A stretch of DNA of 64,000 bases from an uncultured Bacteroides sp. (GCA_900543205.1 UQQM01000005.1:31392-95391); one strand, 5' to 3'; shown: positions 46,531 to 55,392, counted from the stretch's first letter. A program made the numbers and translations. The notes: generated from the sequence alone by a model not told the origin.

Positions 46531-47486
46531 GCGGCCCGGCTTTTTCTCCTGTCGCTGAGGTTGAACAGCAGCGCGGCGGTCAGGCCGCTGATAATGTGCC
46601 AGATGCCCCACCATGCCGTAATCACCAGGGTGCCTCCGTGGGGAGGGAAGTCCGCGAATATCGAGGTTCCGAGCAGCAGCACGAGTCCGAGCCCGCTGTT
46701 CTGTATGCCCGTCTCGATGGTGATGGTGCGGCGGTCACGGTTGTTGAGCCTGAAAGCCGAGCTTGTGCAGTAGCCGAGCAGCAGGGCGAGCAGGTTATGC
46801 ACCAGGACTATCAGGAAGATGTACTTGATGCACTTCAGGAACGCGTCGATGTTGCCCATGAACGACAGGACTATCATCGCGATGAAGAAGAGTATGCTGA
46901 ATATCTGCATGGGCTTCTTGAGCTTCTCGGCGATTTTCGGCAGGTAGTGGGCCGTCAGGATGCCGAGGGTCAGAGGAATACCAAGCAGTATGAATATGGT
47001 CTTGAAGACGTCCCAGAGGGGGATTGCGAGCTGCGGGACCTCTCCGGCGATGTCCGACAGGTTCATGTAGAGGTTGCCGTAGAACCAGAAATTGAACGGC
47101 GTGGTCAGTATCGCGAGCGCGGTGCTGATGGCGGTCAGGCTGACCGAAAGCTCGACGTTCGCCTTCGAGAGCGAGCTGATGAAGTTGGATATGTTGCCTC
47201 CGGGGCACGAAGCCACCAGTATCATTCCCATGGCCATGGTCCAGGAGATGGATGAGCCGAGGGCAAGAGCGAGCAGGAAGGTGAACAGCGGCAGCAGTAT
47301 GATCTGGCTGCATGCGCCGACCAGCACGGACTTCGGTTTCTTGAACACTTCCACGAACATCCTGGGCTTGATTCCCAGGGCGACGCCGTACATCACGAAT
47401 GCGAGTACGATATTTATTGTGTTCATCCCGCCTGCGTTGAGGGTCACGTCGATGCTGTCGATCAGCGAGACAATTTCAGGTTTCAT
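46527..47486 (-). CDS. Bile acid:sodium symporter family (SBF) protein
   Basis: Inner-membrane transporter, 319 residues, about nine or ten helices. The family region CPGGNISNFISSLSKANVELSVS is clear (about residues 93-115), with LTTPFNFWFYG after it and TIETGIQNSGLGLVL in the second half, matching the crossing-helix motifs of the BASS fold. The substrate may be a bile acid or another organic anion such as pantoate or pyruvate. It starts a three-gene operon with plsC and the Omp85 gene and has a good promoter. Confidence 0.92.
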   Translation of the reverse strand: MKPEIVSLIDSIDVTLNAGGMNTINIVLAFVMYGVALGIKPRMFVEVFKKPKSVLVGACSQIILLPLFTFLLALALGSSISWTMAMGMILVASCPGGNISNFISSLSKANVELSVSLTAISTALAILTTPFNFWFYGNLYMNLSDIAGEVPQLAIPLWDVFKTIFILLGIPLTLGILTAHYLPKIAEKLKKPMQIFSILFFIAMIVLSFMGNIDAFLKCIKYIFLIVLVHNLLALLLGYCTSSAFRLNNRDRRTITIETGIQNSGLGLVLLLGTSIFADFPPHGGTLVITAWWGIWHIISGLTAALLFNLSDRRKSRAA

Positions 47487-47512
47487 AAGTACACGGTCTT
47501 AAAAATCCGGCG

Positions 47513-47544
47513 CAAAGATATTCCAATTTTCCTATATCAGCAAG
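47513..47544 (-). promoter_or_regulatory. Promoter of the SBF symporter-plsC-Omp85 operon
   Basis: On the minus strand CTTG (47544-47541, one mismatch to TTTG), a 20-base spacer and TATCTTTG (47520-47513, exact) fit the -33/-7 pattern. The box is 26 bases from the ATG at 47486. Confidence 0.65.
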
Positions 47545-47556
47545 GGAGGGAGGGGT

Positions 47557-48255
47557 TTACAGGTAGCCCTTGTAATGCTTATAGCGTCCGCAAGGATTGT
47601 CGTAGTAGCCCGGCCCCGGCCCGATTACAGGGCAGTTCACGGTGCCGTTGTGGAGGCAGGTGCCGCAGCATTGGCTGGTGTCGACCGGGGCCTCGCGGCT
47701 GTCATCATCGTCAGACGAGGAGGAGGATGACGAGCCTGAGCCGGAAGTCAGATAGCCGAGCAGCAATATCGCTGCATATATCAGCAGCAGCCAGATGAAT
47801 ATCGTGATAAGGGAGAGGGCGGCGGCAGTTGCGAATGCCAGATAGATCATCTCGCAGAACGCGGCGCGCGTGCCGAGTTTCCTTCCGCGTATGCCCAGCA
47901 CGACAGCCCAGTACAGCAGCGGTACCACAGCTATGAGCCAGTACATTTCAGGAAGCAGCACTGCGACGGCGAGGCAGCCTCCGGCTATGACGAACGTGGC
48001 GAGTATGGGGCGCAGCATAGAGAATGACAGGCGGTGTTCTACGATTTCTTCTCCGCCTGCCAGGTCGTTGACCCAGTCCTTCAATGCGTCGAACTTGAAT
48101 AGATAGAATATGCAGAACACAATCGACGCGACGACAAGGACGAGCCCCAGGATTGACGCGACAAGGAAGAATCCGGTAATCATTGCGGGGTCGGGGTTGC
48201 CGAGGTTTTTGAGGCCTTCGAGACCGCTGAGGTTTTCGAGAATTGCAGTACCCAT
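47557..48255 (-). CDS. Unknown membrane protein with Ser/Asp linker and Cys-rich tail
   Basis: A 232-residue protein with about five hydrophobic helices (near residues 26-50, 85-100, 103-120, 138-150 and 152-170). A run of Ser then Asp residues follows (GSGSSSSSSSDDDD, about 171-184). The last 45 residues hold five cysteines in the pattern CCGTC, then C seven residues later and NPC further on, which could bind metal or form disulfides. No family is recognised. It is a single gene, next to the gene-free island that starts at 48.3 kb. Confidence 0.75.
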   Translation of the reverse strand: MGTAILENLSGLEGLKNLGNPDPAMITGFFLVASILGLVLVVASIVFCIFYLFKFDALKDWVNDLAGGEEIVEHRLSFSMLRPILATFVIAGGCLAVAVLLPEMYWLIAVVPLLYWAVVLGIRGRKLGTRAAFCEMIYLAFATAAALSLITIFIWLLLIYAAILLLGYLTSGSGSSSSSSSDDDDSREAPVDTSQCCGTCLHNGTVNCPVIGPGPGYYDNPCGRYKHYKGYL

Positions 48256-48346
48256 TTCAATATATGAATTGATTTACCTATAAAAATACATATTTTTACC
48301 CAATGTTCCAGCGGATTGCCATCGCGCCCCATGCGGCCGGTCCGGC

Positions 48347-48720
48347 GGTTTGGAATGAATTATCGTTGCCGATGCTTGGCGGGTGGGGCAGTTGCTGCTG
48401 ATGCCCTCTGGTGGTTTGAGGTTGTCGTGACCGATGCTTGGCGGGGGGATTGTCGTGGTCAGGCCTTGGCGGATGGTTTGAAGTAGTTGTGCCGGTGTTT
48501 GCCGGATGGTATAAAGTAGTCGTGCCTGATGCCCGTCTGACGGTTTGAGGTTATCGTGGCCGGTGCTTTCAGATGGTTTGGACTTGTTGTGCCATATGCT
48601 TGTTGGGCGGTCTGGTACAGTTGCAACCGGATTCCGTAGGGAGGTTTGGAATTGTCGTACCCGGTGCCAGTCGGGCAACCGACGTGATTTGGAAATCTGT
48701 GCCCGGCATTGCTCCAGCCG
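48347..48720. repeat. Decayed tandem array of about eleven 33-34 bp units
   Basis: Units begin near 48347, 48385, 48413, 48447, 48475, 48508, 48542, 48575, 48609, 48643 and 48686. Most are 33 or 34 bases apart; two are 28. Each starts with a variant of GGTTTGAAGTTGTCGTG, continues with CCGGTGCTT-like bases and ends GGCGGAT or similar. No two units are identical, so the array is old or diversified. There is no split into constant repeat and unique spacer, so it is not a CRISPR. The minus strand stays open through it but encodes only repetitive residues. Confidence 0.75.
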
Positions 48721-48812
48721 TAGTCATTGCCTGGATTAACAAAATTTTTGCATAATTGTAACGTGCTGATTTTTAGGAGATGGAAATATTATTAAAAATT
48801 TTTCAAAAAAAT

Positions 48813-48843
48813 TTTGCAGATTAATTTTTTTGTTCTACCTTTG
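48813..48843 (+). promoter_or_regulatory. Consensus promoter in the gene-free island
   Basis: TTTG (48813-48816), a 19-base spacer and TACCTTTG (48836-48843) match both Bacteroidota promoter elements exactly, inside an A/T-rich block (48738-48840) like an upstream activating element. It is the best promoter in the window, yet no protein gene follows. Confidence 0.72.
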
Positions 48844-48848
48844 TATCC

Positions 48849-48963
48849 GGGTTGAGCAAGTGACCGTTCTGGCCCGTCAACCTATTGGTTATTAGTTTTA
48901 GTGTTATTAATTATGTGGTTAGTATGAGTTGTTGCCGGGATGGTACCAACTCATTTCTTTTTT
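48849..48963 (+). ncRNA. Candidate small RNA of about 115 nt
   Basis: The region runs from the expected start site of the consensus promoter to the end of an intrinsic terminator. The 5' part can fold as GGTTGA (48850-48855) with TCAACC (48877-48882); the middle is A/T-rich and unpaired; the 3' part is the terminator stem. No convincing coding frame fits between promoter and terminator: an ATG at 48924 lies in the terminator arm itself. The RNA is not one I recognise (not tRNA, tmRNA, RNase P or SRP). It could also be an attenuated leader of something now lost. Confidence 0.42.
48924..48963 (+). terminator. Intrinsic terminator of the candidate small RNA
   Basis: ATGAGTTG (48924-48931) pairs exactly with CAACTCAT (48947-48954), with a 15-base loop, and is followed by TTCTTTTTT. 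This is a classic stem plus T-tail about 75-115 bases after the predicted start site. Confidence 0.7.
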
Positions 48964-49204
48964 ATATCCCGCCTGATGTTCTGTTGCCGGTGCCAATAAT
49001 GTTTTCGGATGTGATTCCGCAGGCGCTATTGCCGGTTCTGTCTGACGCACAGTGCGCCATATTTTTGCGGATGAAATTTCCCGGGAACGGGACGTCTTCG
49101 GAAATGTCTTACTATCAGTCGTTTACAATCGGAACATGTGCGCAGGTCAACGTCCGTGAAGCGACTCGCGGACAGGCCGTTCAGAGAAAACTGCCCTGCA
49201 ACGG

Positions 49205-49214
49205 CCCCCCCCCC
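49205..49214. repeat. Run of ten C
   Basis: An uninterrupted C10 tract in the gap, about 110 bases before the transposase remnant. Such tracts can slip during replication, but no intact gene is controlled by it here. Confidence 0.85.
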
Positions 49215-49257
49215 CAAGGCCACTTTTGCAATAAATATTGTACTCGGGTTTTTATAT

Positions 49258-49437
49258 CTGTCATGCCCGATCCCTGGCACCAACCGTTTTTTGTCAATCA
49301 TACTCCTCCTACGCGACAGGTCGCAGGTCATCTCGGAGTACGTCGAGGGCAAACAGACACGGAAACAACTGGCTGAAAGATATGGAGTGTCGGTCAGGAC
49401 GATAGAGCGCCACCAAAGTCATGGCTTGCCACAAATG
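49258..49437 (+). pseudogene. Remnant of a zinc-ribbon/HTH transposase
   Basis: The frame here reads CPIPGTNRF (a broken form of the first half of a zinc ribbon), loses the second half, then gives SQVISEYVEGKQTRKQ and LAERYGVSVRTIERH, a well-preserved helix-turn-helix of the kind that follows the zinc ribbon in several Bacteroidota DDE transposases (called variant Zn-binding IS256-type in public annotation, as far as I recall). Similarity stops at 49420 and no catalytic domain follows. I see none of the 20-bp terminal repeat found near 61 kb. Confidence 0.55.
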
Positions 49438-49440
49438 CAT

Positions 49441-49722
49441 TATGCGATAAGAAGTACGATATTATTCTATAAACCTAGGTGTCAATGGAATTTGAACTTA
49501 TTTGACCGCCAGGTTTAGTCGCATTAACAGAATGCCATAATGAGTTATGTTATAGAAAGGCATAGGTTTCATAGAATTTCTATGTGTAAACGTAGCCAAC
49601 TGAAACCGTTTGTTTGCGCAGACAAAGAATCAAGCACCTGCGATTTCTCGCCCATACATAAAATCTCAATCTTATGCTAAAGGTGCAATATCTTTATACT
49701 AAAGCACAAAAATTGACAAGGC
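49441..49722. other. AT-rich gap without recognised features
   Basis: Nearly 300 bases between the transposase remnant and the rluA-like stop. Base composition is much lower in G+C than the neighbours, which suggests decayed foreign DNA. No open frame, RNA fold or strong promoter could be supported. Confidence 0.6.
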
Positions 49723-50979
49723 CTATCCCGTCCTGAAAGTCAGTTTCACGCCGCTTGCTGGATGCGCGAAGCTCAGCGATTCGGCGTGAAGGTAGAGCCT
49801 GTCGGCTGGCGTGCCTCCGTAGAGCAGGTCGCCCTTTATCGGCCTGCCGAGCCCGGAAGGATGCGCCGCGTGTACCCTGAGCTGGTGCGTCCTGCCTGTC
49901 AGCGGATGGAAAAGTATGTCGATTTCTCCGTCCGGCAGCATTTCCAGGACCTTGTATTCGCTTATCGCCGGCTTGCCGGAGCTCTTGTCCACAATCTGCC
50001 GGGGCCTGTCGTAGTAGTCTGGTGAGAGGGGGAGGGCTATGGTGCCGCTGGCCGAGCGGCGGAAAGGGGAGCTCCCGGCGCTGAGCCTCGCCCTGTAGGT
50101 CTTGGAAACCTCTCTGCCGGCGAACTGGGCTTCGAGCGCGGCCTTGCAGGGAATATTCCTGGCGTAGACCATGATTCCGGAGGTGTCCATGTCCAGACGA
50201 TGGCAGGAATGCACCTCGCCGTAGCGTTCCGCCAGCCAGTCGAGCAGCGAGCTGATTCCGTTCCTGCCAGGCACCGAGAGCATGCCGGCCGGTTTGTCCA
50301 CCACTATTATCGAGCTGTCGGCATGGAGGACCGCCGGCTCCCGGCCTTCGTATTCACTGTCGAGCGGATTCGGCTCCACGTCCAGACCTTCCATCATGAA
50401 GCTCAGCAGCGGTCCGCATTTGCCGAAGCAGGCCGGATAGAAATGTCCGTGCTCGCGGACTTCGGAAGAATGTGAGGCGCCGTACCAGAACTCACCCATG
50501 GCAAGCGGCTTCATGCCGTGGAGATAGGCGTACTGCAGGAGCTTCGGGGCCGCGCAGTCGCCGGTGCCACCCGGAGGCACGAGTCCGCGCCGCGCGAAAA
50601 TCCGCTTTACCGACAGCTGCTCGCCCCTGGCGTTCAGAACCTCATAGCGGCTGAACAGCCAGTCCTGAAGCCGTGCCGACTCGCGTCCCTTCGCAATTCC
50701 GTCCGGCATTGCGGAGATTTCGGCTTCGCGGCGGCGGAAATATCCGTCAGGCGCGCTATAGTCGAAAATCGGAGGAACGAAGCCTTCCAGCACGGAAAGT
50801 CCTCCTGCAAGGCCGCTGAACGCATTCAGCACGCCGTGGTCGGTGAGCAGGACGCCGAGCATCTTGCCTTCGGAGAAGATGCTCCTGAGTAGTGGGGACG
50901 CATCAATTCTGGCGGTCAGGGCCTTAGCGGCTTCGACCGTCTCCGGCGACGGAGCATAGCGGAACGGGTAGGTGAACAT
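49723..50979 (-). CDS. RluA-family pseudouridine synthase with an N-terminal extension
   Basis: Converts uridine to pseudouridine in rRNA or tRNA. The catalytic block CHRLDMDTSGIMVYAR carries the essential Asp, and HPLTGRTHQLRVHAAH is the second family signature. The synthase domain occupies about residues 215-418; before it is a 200-residue extension of unknown role that starts MFTYPFRYAPSPETVEAAK. Long forms of this kind occur in other Bacteroidota. It is the last gene of the DUF3467-kdsC-maf-rluA operon, 15 bases after maf. Confidence 0.92.
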   Translation of the reverse strand: MFTYPFRYAPSPETVEAAKALTARIDASPLLRSIFSEGKMLGVLLTDHGVLNAFSGLAGGLSVLEGFVPPIFDYSAPDGYFRRREAEISAMPDGIAKGRESARLQDWLFSRYEVLNARGEQLSVKRIFARRGLVPPGGTGDCAAPKLLQYAYLHGMKPLAMGEFWYGASHSSEVREHGHFYPACFGKCGPLLSFMMEGLDVEPNPLDSEYEGREPAVLHADSSIIVVDKPAGMLSVPGRNGISSLLDWLAERYGEVHSCHRLDMDTSGIMVYARNIPCKAALEAQFAGREVSKTYRARLSAGSSPFRRSASGTIALPLSPDYYDRPRQIVDKSSGKPAISEYKVLEMLPDGEIDILFHPLTGRTHQLRVHAAHPSGLGRPIKGDLLYGGTPADRLYLHAESLSFAHPASGVKLTFRTG

Positions 50980-50994
50980 CCGGCACCCGCAGAC

Positions 50995-51570
50995 TCAGAG
51001 GAACTTCTTGAGCTCCTGCCACAGACGTTGCACCGGCAGTCCCATAACGTTGTAGAACGAGCCCTCTATGCGGGAGATGCCCACATAGCCTATCCATTCC
51101 TGGACACCGTAGGCCCCGGCCTTGTCGTATGGCCTGAACTTGTCGATATAATAGTCTATTTCCCTGTCCTCGAGCTCGCAGAACTGGACGGCGCTCGTGA
51201 CGCTGAAACACTCCTCCCGGCGGCTGTCGCGTATGGTCACGGCCGTGACCACCTCGTGCCTGCGGCCTGACAGGGTATGAAGCATGTCCTCGGCCTCCTC
51301 GCGCGAATGAGGCTTGCCGAGCACCTTCCCACCGATAATCACGACGGTGTCGGCGGTTATCAGAATCTCATCGTCCGCGAGGGGCCTGTGGAAGCCGTGC
51401 GACTTGCCGAGGCTCATGTCCACCGGCACCTGATGGGCTTCCACGCCCGGTTCCGGGGATTCGGAGAAGCTGTTCCCGGTGTCGACAGTGAATTCCAGGC
51501 CGAGTCCGGCCAGCAGCTCCCTGCGTCTGGGGGAGTTGCTTCCAAGGATGATGCGCTTGCCCGTGGACAT
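50995..51570 (-). CDS. maf: Maf-family nucleoside triphosphate pyrophosphatase
   Basis: Hydrolyses non-standard or UTP/dTTP-type nucleotides to monophosphates. The 191-residue protein opens with the hallmark IILGSNSPRRRELLAGLG; ITADTVVIIGGKVLGKP with the catalytic Asp and GRRHEVVTAVTI follow, then the typical DKAGAYGVQEW. The ATG at 51570 overlaps the kdsC stop by one base (TGATG); a longer open frame upstream lies within kdsC and is not family-like. Confidence 0.95.
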   Translation of the reverse strand: MSTGKRIILGSNSPRRRELLAGLGLEFTVDTGNSFSESPEPGVEAHQVPVDMSLGKSHGFHRPLADDEILITADTVVIIGGKVLGKPHSREEAEDMLHTLSGRRHEVVTAVTIRDSRREECFSVTSAVQFCELEDREIDYYIDKFRPYDKAGAYGVQEWIGYVGISRIEGSFYNVMGLPVQRLWQELKKFL

Positions 51571-52103
51571 CAGTATATCTGATGGAATTTGTCCTCGTCG
51601 AACTGCCACTTGCCCTGGGCCTTCATGATGAGCTCTATGCCTTCGCGCAGGCAGCCGCGTCCGCCGGGGCGGGAGGTGACATAGTCGGCGGCGTCCTTCG
51701 CCTCCTGGACTGCATCGGCAGGGGCGATTCCGAAACCGCATGCCCGGAGCACCTGGGTGTCGGGTATGTCATCCCCGAAATACGCCACTTCGGAGGGGTC
51801 AAGACCGTTGTTCTCGCAGAATCTGCGGAATACCGCAAGCTTGCCGCGCGTGCCGAGGAACAGGTTCTCCTCCTTCACTCCCATGTGCTGGCAGCGGCTG
51901 CTCAGGGCAGGGGTGTCGCCTCCGGAAATGACCGCCATTATGAAGCCTTTCAGCGCGGCGGCCCTCGACGCGAATGCGTCCTTGGCGTCGACTATCCTCA
52001 CGAGGTCGTCCATGGTGGGGCCCACGGGGATGATCATTCCGTTGGTCAGCACGCCGTCGATGTCGTAGGCTATGGCCTTGATTCTCTTAAGATTTTGTTC
52101 CAT
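51570..52103 (-). CDS. kdsC: KdsC-type HAD phosphatase (KDO 8-phosphate phosphatase)
   Basis: Removes phosphate from 3-deoxy-D-manno-octulosonate 8-phosphate on the way to lipid A core sugar. It is a small cap-less HAD enzyme of 177 residues: motif I YDIDGVLTNG with both Asp, motif II AVISGGD, motif III Lys region and motif IV YFGDDIPD. The start overlaps the end of the DUF3467 gene by 17 bases. The name assumes the usual KdsC role; related HAD phosphatases share these motifs. Confidence 0.92.
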   Translation of the reverse strand: MEQNLKRIKAIAYDIDGVLTNGMIIPVGPTMDDLVRIVDAKDAFASRAAALKGFIMAVISGGDTPALSSRCQHMGVKEENLFLGTRGKLAVFRRFCENNGLDPSEVAYFGDDIPDTQVLRACGFGIAPADAVQEAKDAADYVTSRPGGRGCLREGIELIMKAQGKWQFDEDKFHQIY

Positions 52104-52410
52104 TGTTGAGGGCTATGTCCGCCAGGTTCAACGTGGCTCCCTTGGGCTCGGGCGCGCCGAGCTCGATGGGGCCGAACTGGGCTTCATACTTGGAGATGTT
52201 GTCGTAGAGTACGTTGAGCAGGCGCTTGCACTGCTCAGGCGCCATCACGATGCGGCTGTTCACGGTCGCCTTCGGCATGGCGGGAAGCCTGGTGGCGAAG
52301 TCGAGTACGAATTCGGTCTTCGAATGCCCCACTATCACGAGATTGGAGTAGGTGCCGCTGGCCACGTCGGGCTTGATTTCGATGCTGAGCTGTTTCTTGT
52401 CGTTTTCCAT
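52087..52410 (-). CDS. DUF3467-domain protein
   Basis: A 107-residue cytoplasmic protein of a conserved family without known function. The pattern YSNLVIVGHSKTEFVLDFA and the segment SRIVMAPEQCKRLLNVLYDNI are characteristic. The ATG at 52410 is chosen; an earlier in-frame ATG adds 23 residues that are not family-like. It is the first gene of the operon with kdsC, maf and the RluA-like gene, and its end overlaps kdsC, so expression is coupled. Confidence 0.9.
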   Translation of the reverse strand: MENDKKQLSIEIKPDVASGTYSNLVIVGHSKTEFVLDFATRLPAMPKATVNSRIVMAPEQCKRLLNVLYDNISKYEAQFGPIELGAPEPKGATLNLADIALNNGTKS

Positions 52411-52500
52411 AAAAATATCTTTTGCGGCCGGACTGGCCGGCACAGGAGACAAATTTAGATTATAGCCCGAATAATTCAAAAAATTCTCCCCAAAAATGAC

Positions 52501-52508
52501 TATCTTCG
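52501..52508 (+). promoter_or_regulatory. Near-consensus -7 element directly before valS
   Basis: TATCTTCG differs from TAnnTTTG by one base and ends 6 bases before the valS ATG, so the transcript would be almost leaderless. No -33 TTTG at proper spacing. Confidence 0.45.
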
Positions 52509-52514
52509 CGGCTT

Positions 52515-55157
52515 ATGGAAATCGATGCAAAATACAACCCCGCCGAAGTCGAGGACAAATGGTATTCTTACTGGCTCGAGAACAGATGTTTCCACTCCGA
52601 GCCCGACAACAGGGAACCCTATACCGTGGTCATTCCGCCGCCCAACGTGACCGGAATACTCCACATGGGCCATGTGCTCAACAATACTCTGAACGACGTG
52701 CTGGTGCGCAAGGCCCGCATGGACGGCAAGAACGCGTGCTGGATTCCCGGCACCGACCACGCCAGCATAGCCACCGAGTCCAAGGTGGTCGCCCGCCTCA
52801 AGGAGAAGGGCATCTCCAAGGATGACCTCACGCGCGAGGAATTCCTCAGATACGCCTGGGAATGGAAGGAGGAGCATGGCGGAATCATACTCCAGCAGCT
52901 CCGCAAGCTCGGTGCTTCCTGCGACTGGGACCGCACCCGCTTCACGATGGAGCCGGAGCTCACCAAGGCGGTCATCGCCACCTTCTGCCACTTCTACCGC
53001 AAGGGCATGATATACAGGGGAGTGCGTATGGTGAACTGGGACCCCGTGGCGCTGACGGCGATCAGCGACGACGAGGTGGTCCACAAGGACACGAAGAGCC
53101 ATTTCTACTATCTCAGGTATTTCATCAGCGACGGCGAAGGACGGCCCACCGCAGACTTTGTGACCGTGGCGACCACCCGCCCCGAGACCATCATGGCTGA
53201 CGCCGCAGTCTGCATCAACCCCGCCGACGGACGCTACCACCACCTGCGCGGCAAGAAGGTTCTGATACCCCTCATCAACAGGGAGATACCTATAATAGAA
53301 GACAGCTACGTGGAGACCGACTTCGGTACCGGATGCCTGAAGGTGACCCCGGCCCATGACGCGCACGACTACGAGATAGGCCTGCGCCACAACCTGCCGG
53401 TGCTCGAGATCATCGACGACAGGGGCCGTCTCAACGAGAAGGCGGTGATCCTCGTGGGGGAGGACCGCTTCGAGGCCCGCAAGAAGATAGTCGGCATGCT
53501 CGAAGAGGCCGGAAACCTCGTGAAGGTGGAGGAGTACACCTCTCCCGTGGGCTATTCCGAGCGCACGGACGCCGTAATCGAGCCCAAGCTGTCGGCCCAG
53601 TGGTTCCTGCGCATGGACGAGCTGGCCGCCAAGGCCCTCGAGAGCGTGGAATCCGGCAAGATAAAGCTGATTCCCGACAAATACCGCAACACCTACCGCC
53701 ACTGGATGGAGAACGCCCACGACTGGTGCATCTCTCGCCAGCTGTGGTGGGGGCAGCGCATCCCCGCATATTATCTTCCCGACGGAAGCGTGGTGGTCGA
53801 GGAGACTCCCGAACTCGCGCTCGAGGCCGCAAGGAAGAAGGATCCCGCGCTGACCATGGCCGACCTGCGCCAGGACGAGGACGTCCTCGACACCTGGTTC
53901 TCAAGCTGGCTCTGGCCTATTTCGGTCTTCGACCCCGAGAGGCCCGGACATCCGGAGCACAAGCCCAACCGCGACCTTTCGTACTACTATCCTACCAACG
54001 ACCTCGTGACAGGCCCGGACATCATCTTCTTTTGGGTCGCCAGGATGATTATGGCGGGCGACGAGTTCATGGACGAGGTTCCTTTCCGCAATGTCTACTT
54101 CACGGGCATCGTACGCGACAAGCTCGGACGCAAGATGAGCAAGACCCTGGGCAACAGCCCCGACCCCCTCGACCTGATAGCGAAGTACGGGGCCGATGCG
54201 GTGAGACTTGGGATGCTGCTCTGCTCTTCGGCCGGCAACGACATACTCTACGACGAGTCGCAGGTCGAGCAGGGACGCAATTTCTGCGGCAAGATATGGA
54301 ATTCATGGAGGCTCGTGAACGGCTGGAGCGTCGACGAGAAGGCGGAGCAGCCCGAGGAGGCTAGGATAGCCGTCAAGTGGTTCGACAACCAGCTCTCCAG
54401 AACCATCGAAGCCGTGGAGGACCACTATTCGAAATTCCGTATCAGCGATGCGCTGATGGCGATATACAAGCTGTTCTGGGATGACTACTGCAGCTGGTAT
54501 CTTGAACTGGTGAAGCCCGCTTACGGAGGAGCTGTCGACGGCATCACGTATTCCGCGACCCTGACCTTTTTCGAGAAGCTGCTCAAGCTCATCCATCCCG
54601 TGATGCCTTTCATCACCGAGGAGCTATGGCAGGCCATGGAGAGGCGCCACCCCGGCGAGACCATAATGTTCCAGCGCACGCCCGTGGCAGGCCCATACGA
54701 CAAGGGCTTCCTCGACAGCTTTGACGCGGTGCGCGAGACGGTGATGTCGATACGCGGAATACGCGCCCAGAAGCAGATATCCCCCAAGGTCGCGCTGAAG
54801 CTCCATATCGACGGCGCCGTGAACGGGGAATTGCTTCCCGTGATAAGGAAGTTCGCGAACATCTCGGAATTCGCCGAAGGTGCCGCGGACGGAGCGTCCG
54901 TTTCCTTCATAGTGGGTACGGTCAAGATGAGCATACCCCTTGAAGGCCATATCGATGCTTCGGAGGAGAAGGCCAGGCTGGAGTCCGAGCTTGACAGGCA
55001 GAAGAAGTTCCTCGCCGGAGTCAGGGCCAAGCTGGGCAACGAGAAATTCGTGGCGCACGCACCTGAGGCCGTAGTCGCGGCGGAACGCAAGAAGGAGGCG
55101 GACAGCCTCGCCCGCATAGAGGCTCTCGAGGCATCGTTGTCCGCCATGAACAATTAA
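52515..55157 (+). CDS. valS: Valyl-tRNA synthetase
   Basis: Charges tRNA-Val. The class I signatures are intact: HIGH-type HMGH in [17 protein letters not shown] (about residues 36-52) and KMSKS-type [11 protein letters not shown] (about 537-547). The editing domain has [10 protein letters not shown] and the [17 protein letters not shown] block. A C-terminal coiled coil (from about 815) is rich in Lys/Glu, typical of ValRS. The 880-residue length is normal. It is the first gene of a seven-gene run reaching to 60.6 kb. Confidence 0.97.
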   Translation: MEIDAKYNPAEVEDKWYSYWLENRCFHSEPDNREPYTVVIPPPNVTGILHMGHVLNNTLNDVLVRKARMDGKNACWIPGTDHASIATESKVVARLKEKGISKDDLTREEFLRYAWEWKEEHGGIILQQLRKLGASCDWDRTRFTMEPELTKAVIATFCHFYRKGMIYRGVRMVNWDPVALTAISDDEVVHKDTKSHFYYLRYFISDGEGRPTADFVTVATTRPETIMADAAVCINPADGRYHHLRGKKVLIPLINREIPIIEDSYVETDFGTGCLKVTPAHDAHDYEIGLRHNLPVLEIIDDRGRLNEKAVILVGEDRFEARKKIVGMLEEAGNLVKVEEYTSPVGYSERTDAVIEPKLSAQWFLRMDELAAKALESVESGKIKLIPDKYRNTYRHWMENAHDWCISRQLWWGQRIPAYYLPDGSVVVEETPELALEAARKKDPALTMADLRQDEDVLDTWFSSWLWPISVFDPERPGHPEHKPNRDLSYYYPTNDLVTGPDIIFFWVARMIMAGDEFMDEVPFRNVYFTGIVRDKLGRKMSKTLGNSPDPLDLIAKYGADAVRLGMLLCSSAGNDILYDESQVEQGRNFCGKIWNSWRLVNGWSVDEKAEQPEEARIAVKWFDNQLSRTIEAVEDHYSKFRISDALMAIYKLFWDDYCSWYLELVKPAYGGAVDGITYSATLTFFEKLLKLIHPVMPFITEELWQAMERRHPGETIMFQRTPVAGPYDKGFLDSFDAVRETVMSIRGIRAQKQISPKVALKLHIDGAVNGELLPVIRKFANISEFAEGAADGASVSFIVGTVKMSIPLEGHIDASEEKARLESELDRQKKFLAGVRAKLGNEKFVAHAPEAVVAAERKKEADSLARIEALEASLSAMNN

Positions 55158-55168
55158 TACAAGGTGTT

Positions 55169-55390
55169 ATGCTGGCATATCCATTGGCGATAGGAGTATG
55201 GGAGATTGTCGCGATAGTCTTCGTGATTGTGCTCATTGTCGGAGGAAAGAAGATTCCCGAGCTCATGAAAGGAGTGGGCAAGGGGGTCAGGAGCTTCCGG
55301 GAAGGTCTCAACGGCATTGAGGAGGACGTGAAGAAGAGCGGCAAGGATTCCGGGACTTCCGGCAATAAGGACGGAGATACCGCCGCATAG
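55169..55390 (+). CDS. tatA: Twin-arginine translocase subunit TatA/E
   Basis: Forms the protein-conducting part of the Tat export system for folded proteins. The 73-residue protein has one N-terminal helix (about 8-25), the hinge GGKKIPEL (usual FGxKxLP-type), an amphipathic helix with MKGVGKGVRSFREGL, and a charged tail. It starts 11 bases after valS and is followed by tatC. Confidence 0.94.
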   Translation: MLAYPLAIGVWEIVAIVFVIVLIVGGKKIPELMKGVGKGVRSFREGLNGIEEDVKKSGKDSGTSGNKDGDTAA

Positions 55391-55392
55391 AG

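Noticed and set aside
48274..48678. A 134-codon minus-strand frame across the tandem array
   Set aside because: It only encodes the degenerate repeats (GHDNLKP-type segments), has no family resemblance and unit spacings of 28 and 34 would shift the frame between units.
48347..48720. CRISPR array
   Set aside because: Units have no constant repeat separated by unique spacers of uniform length, no two units are identical, and no cas gene is in the window.
48885..49376. A 163-codon plus-strand frame after the consensus promoter
   Set aside because: It runs through an intrinsic terminator and the C10 tract, has a GTG-or-weaker start with no ribosome site and no family resemblance. The promoter is better explained by a small RNA.
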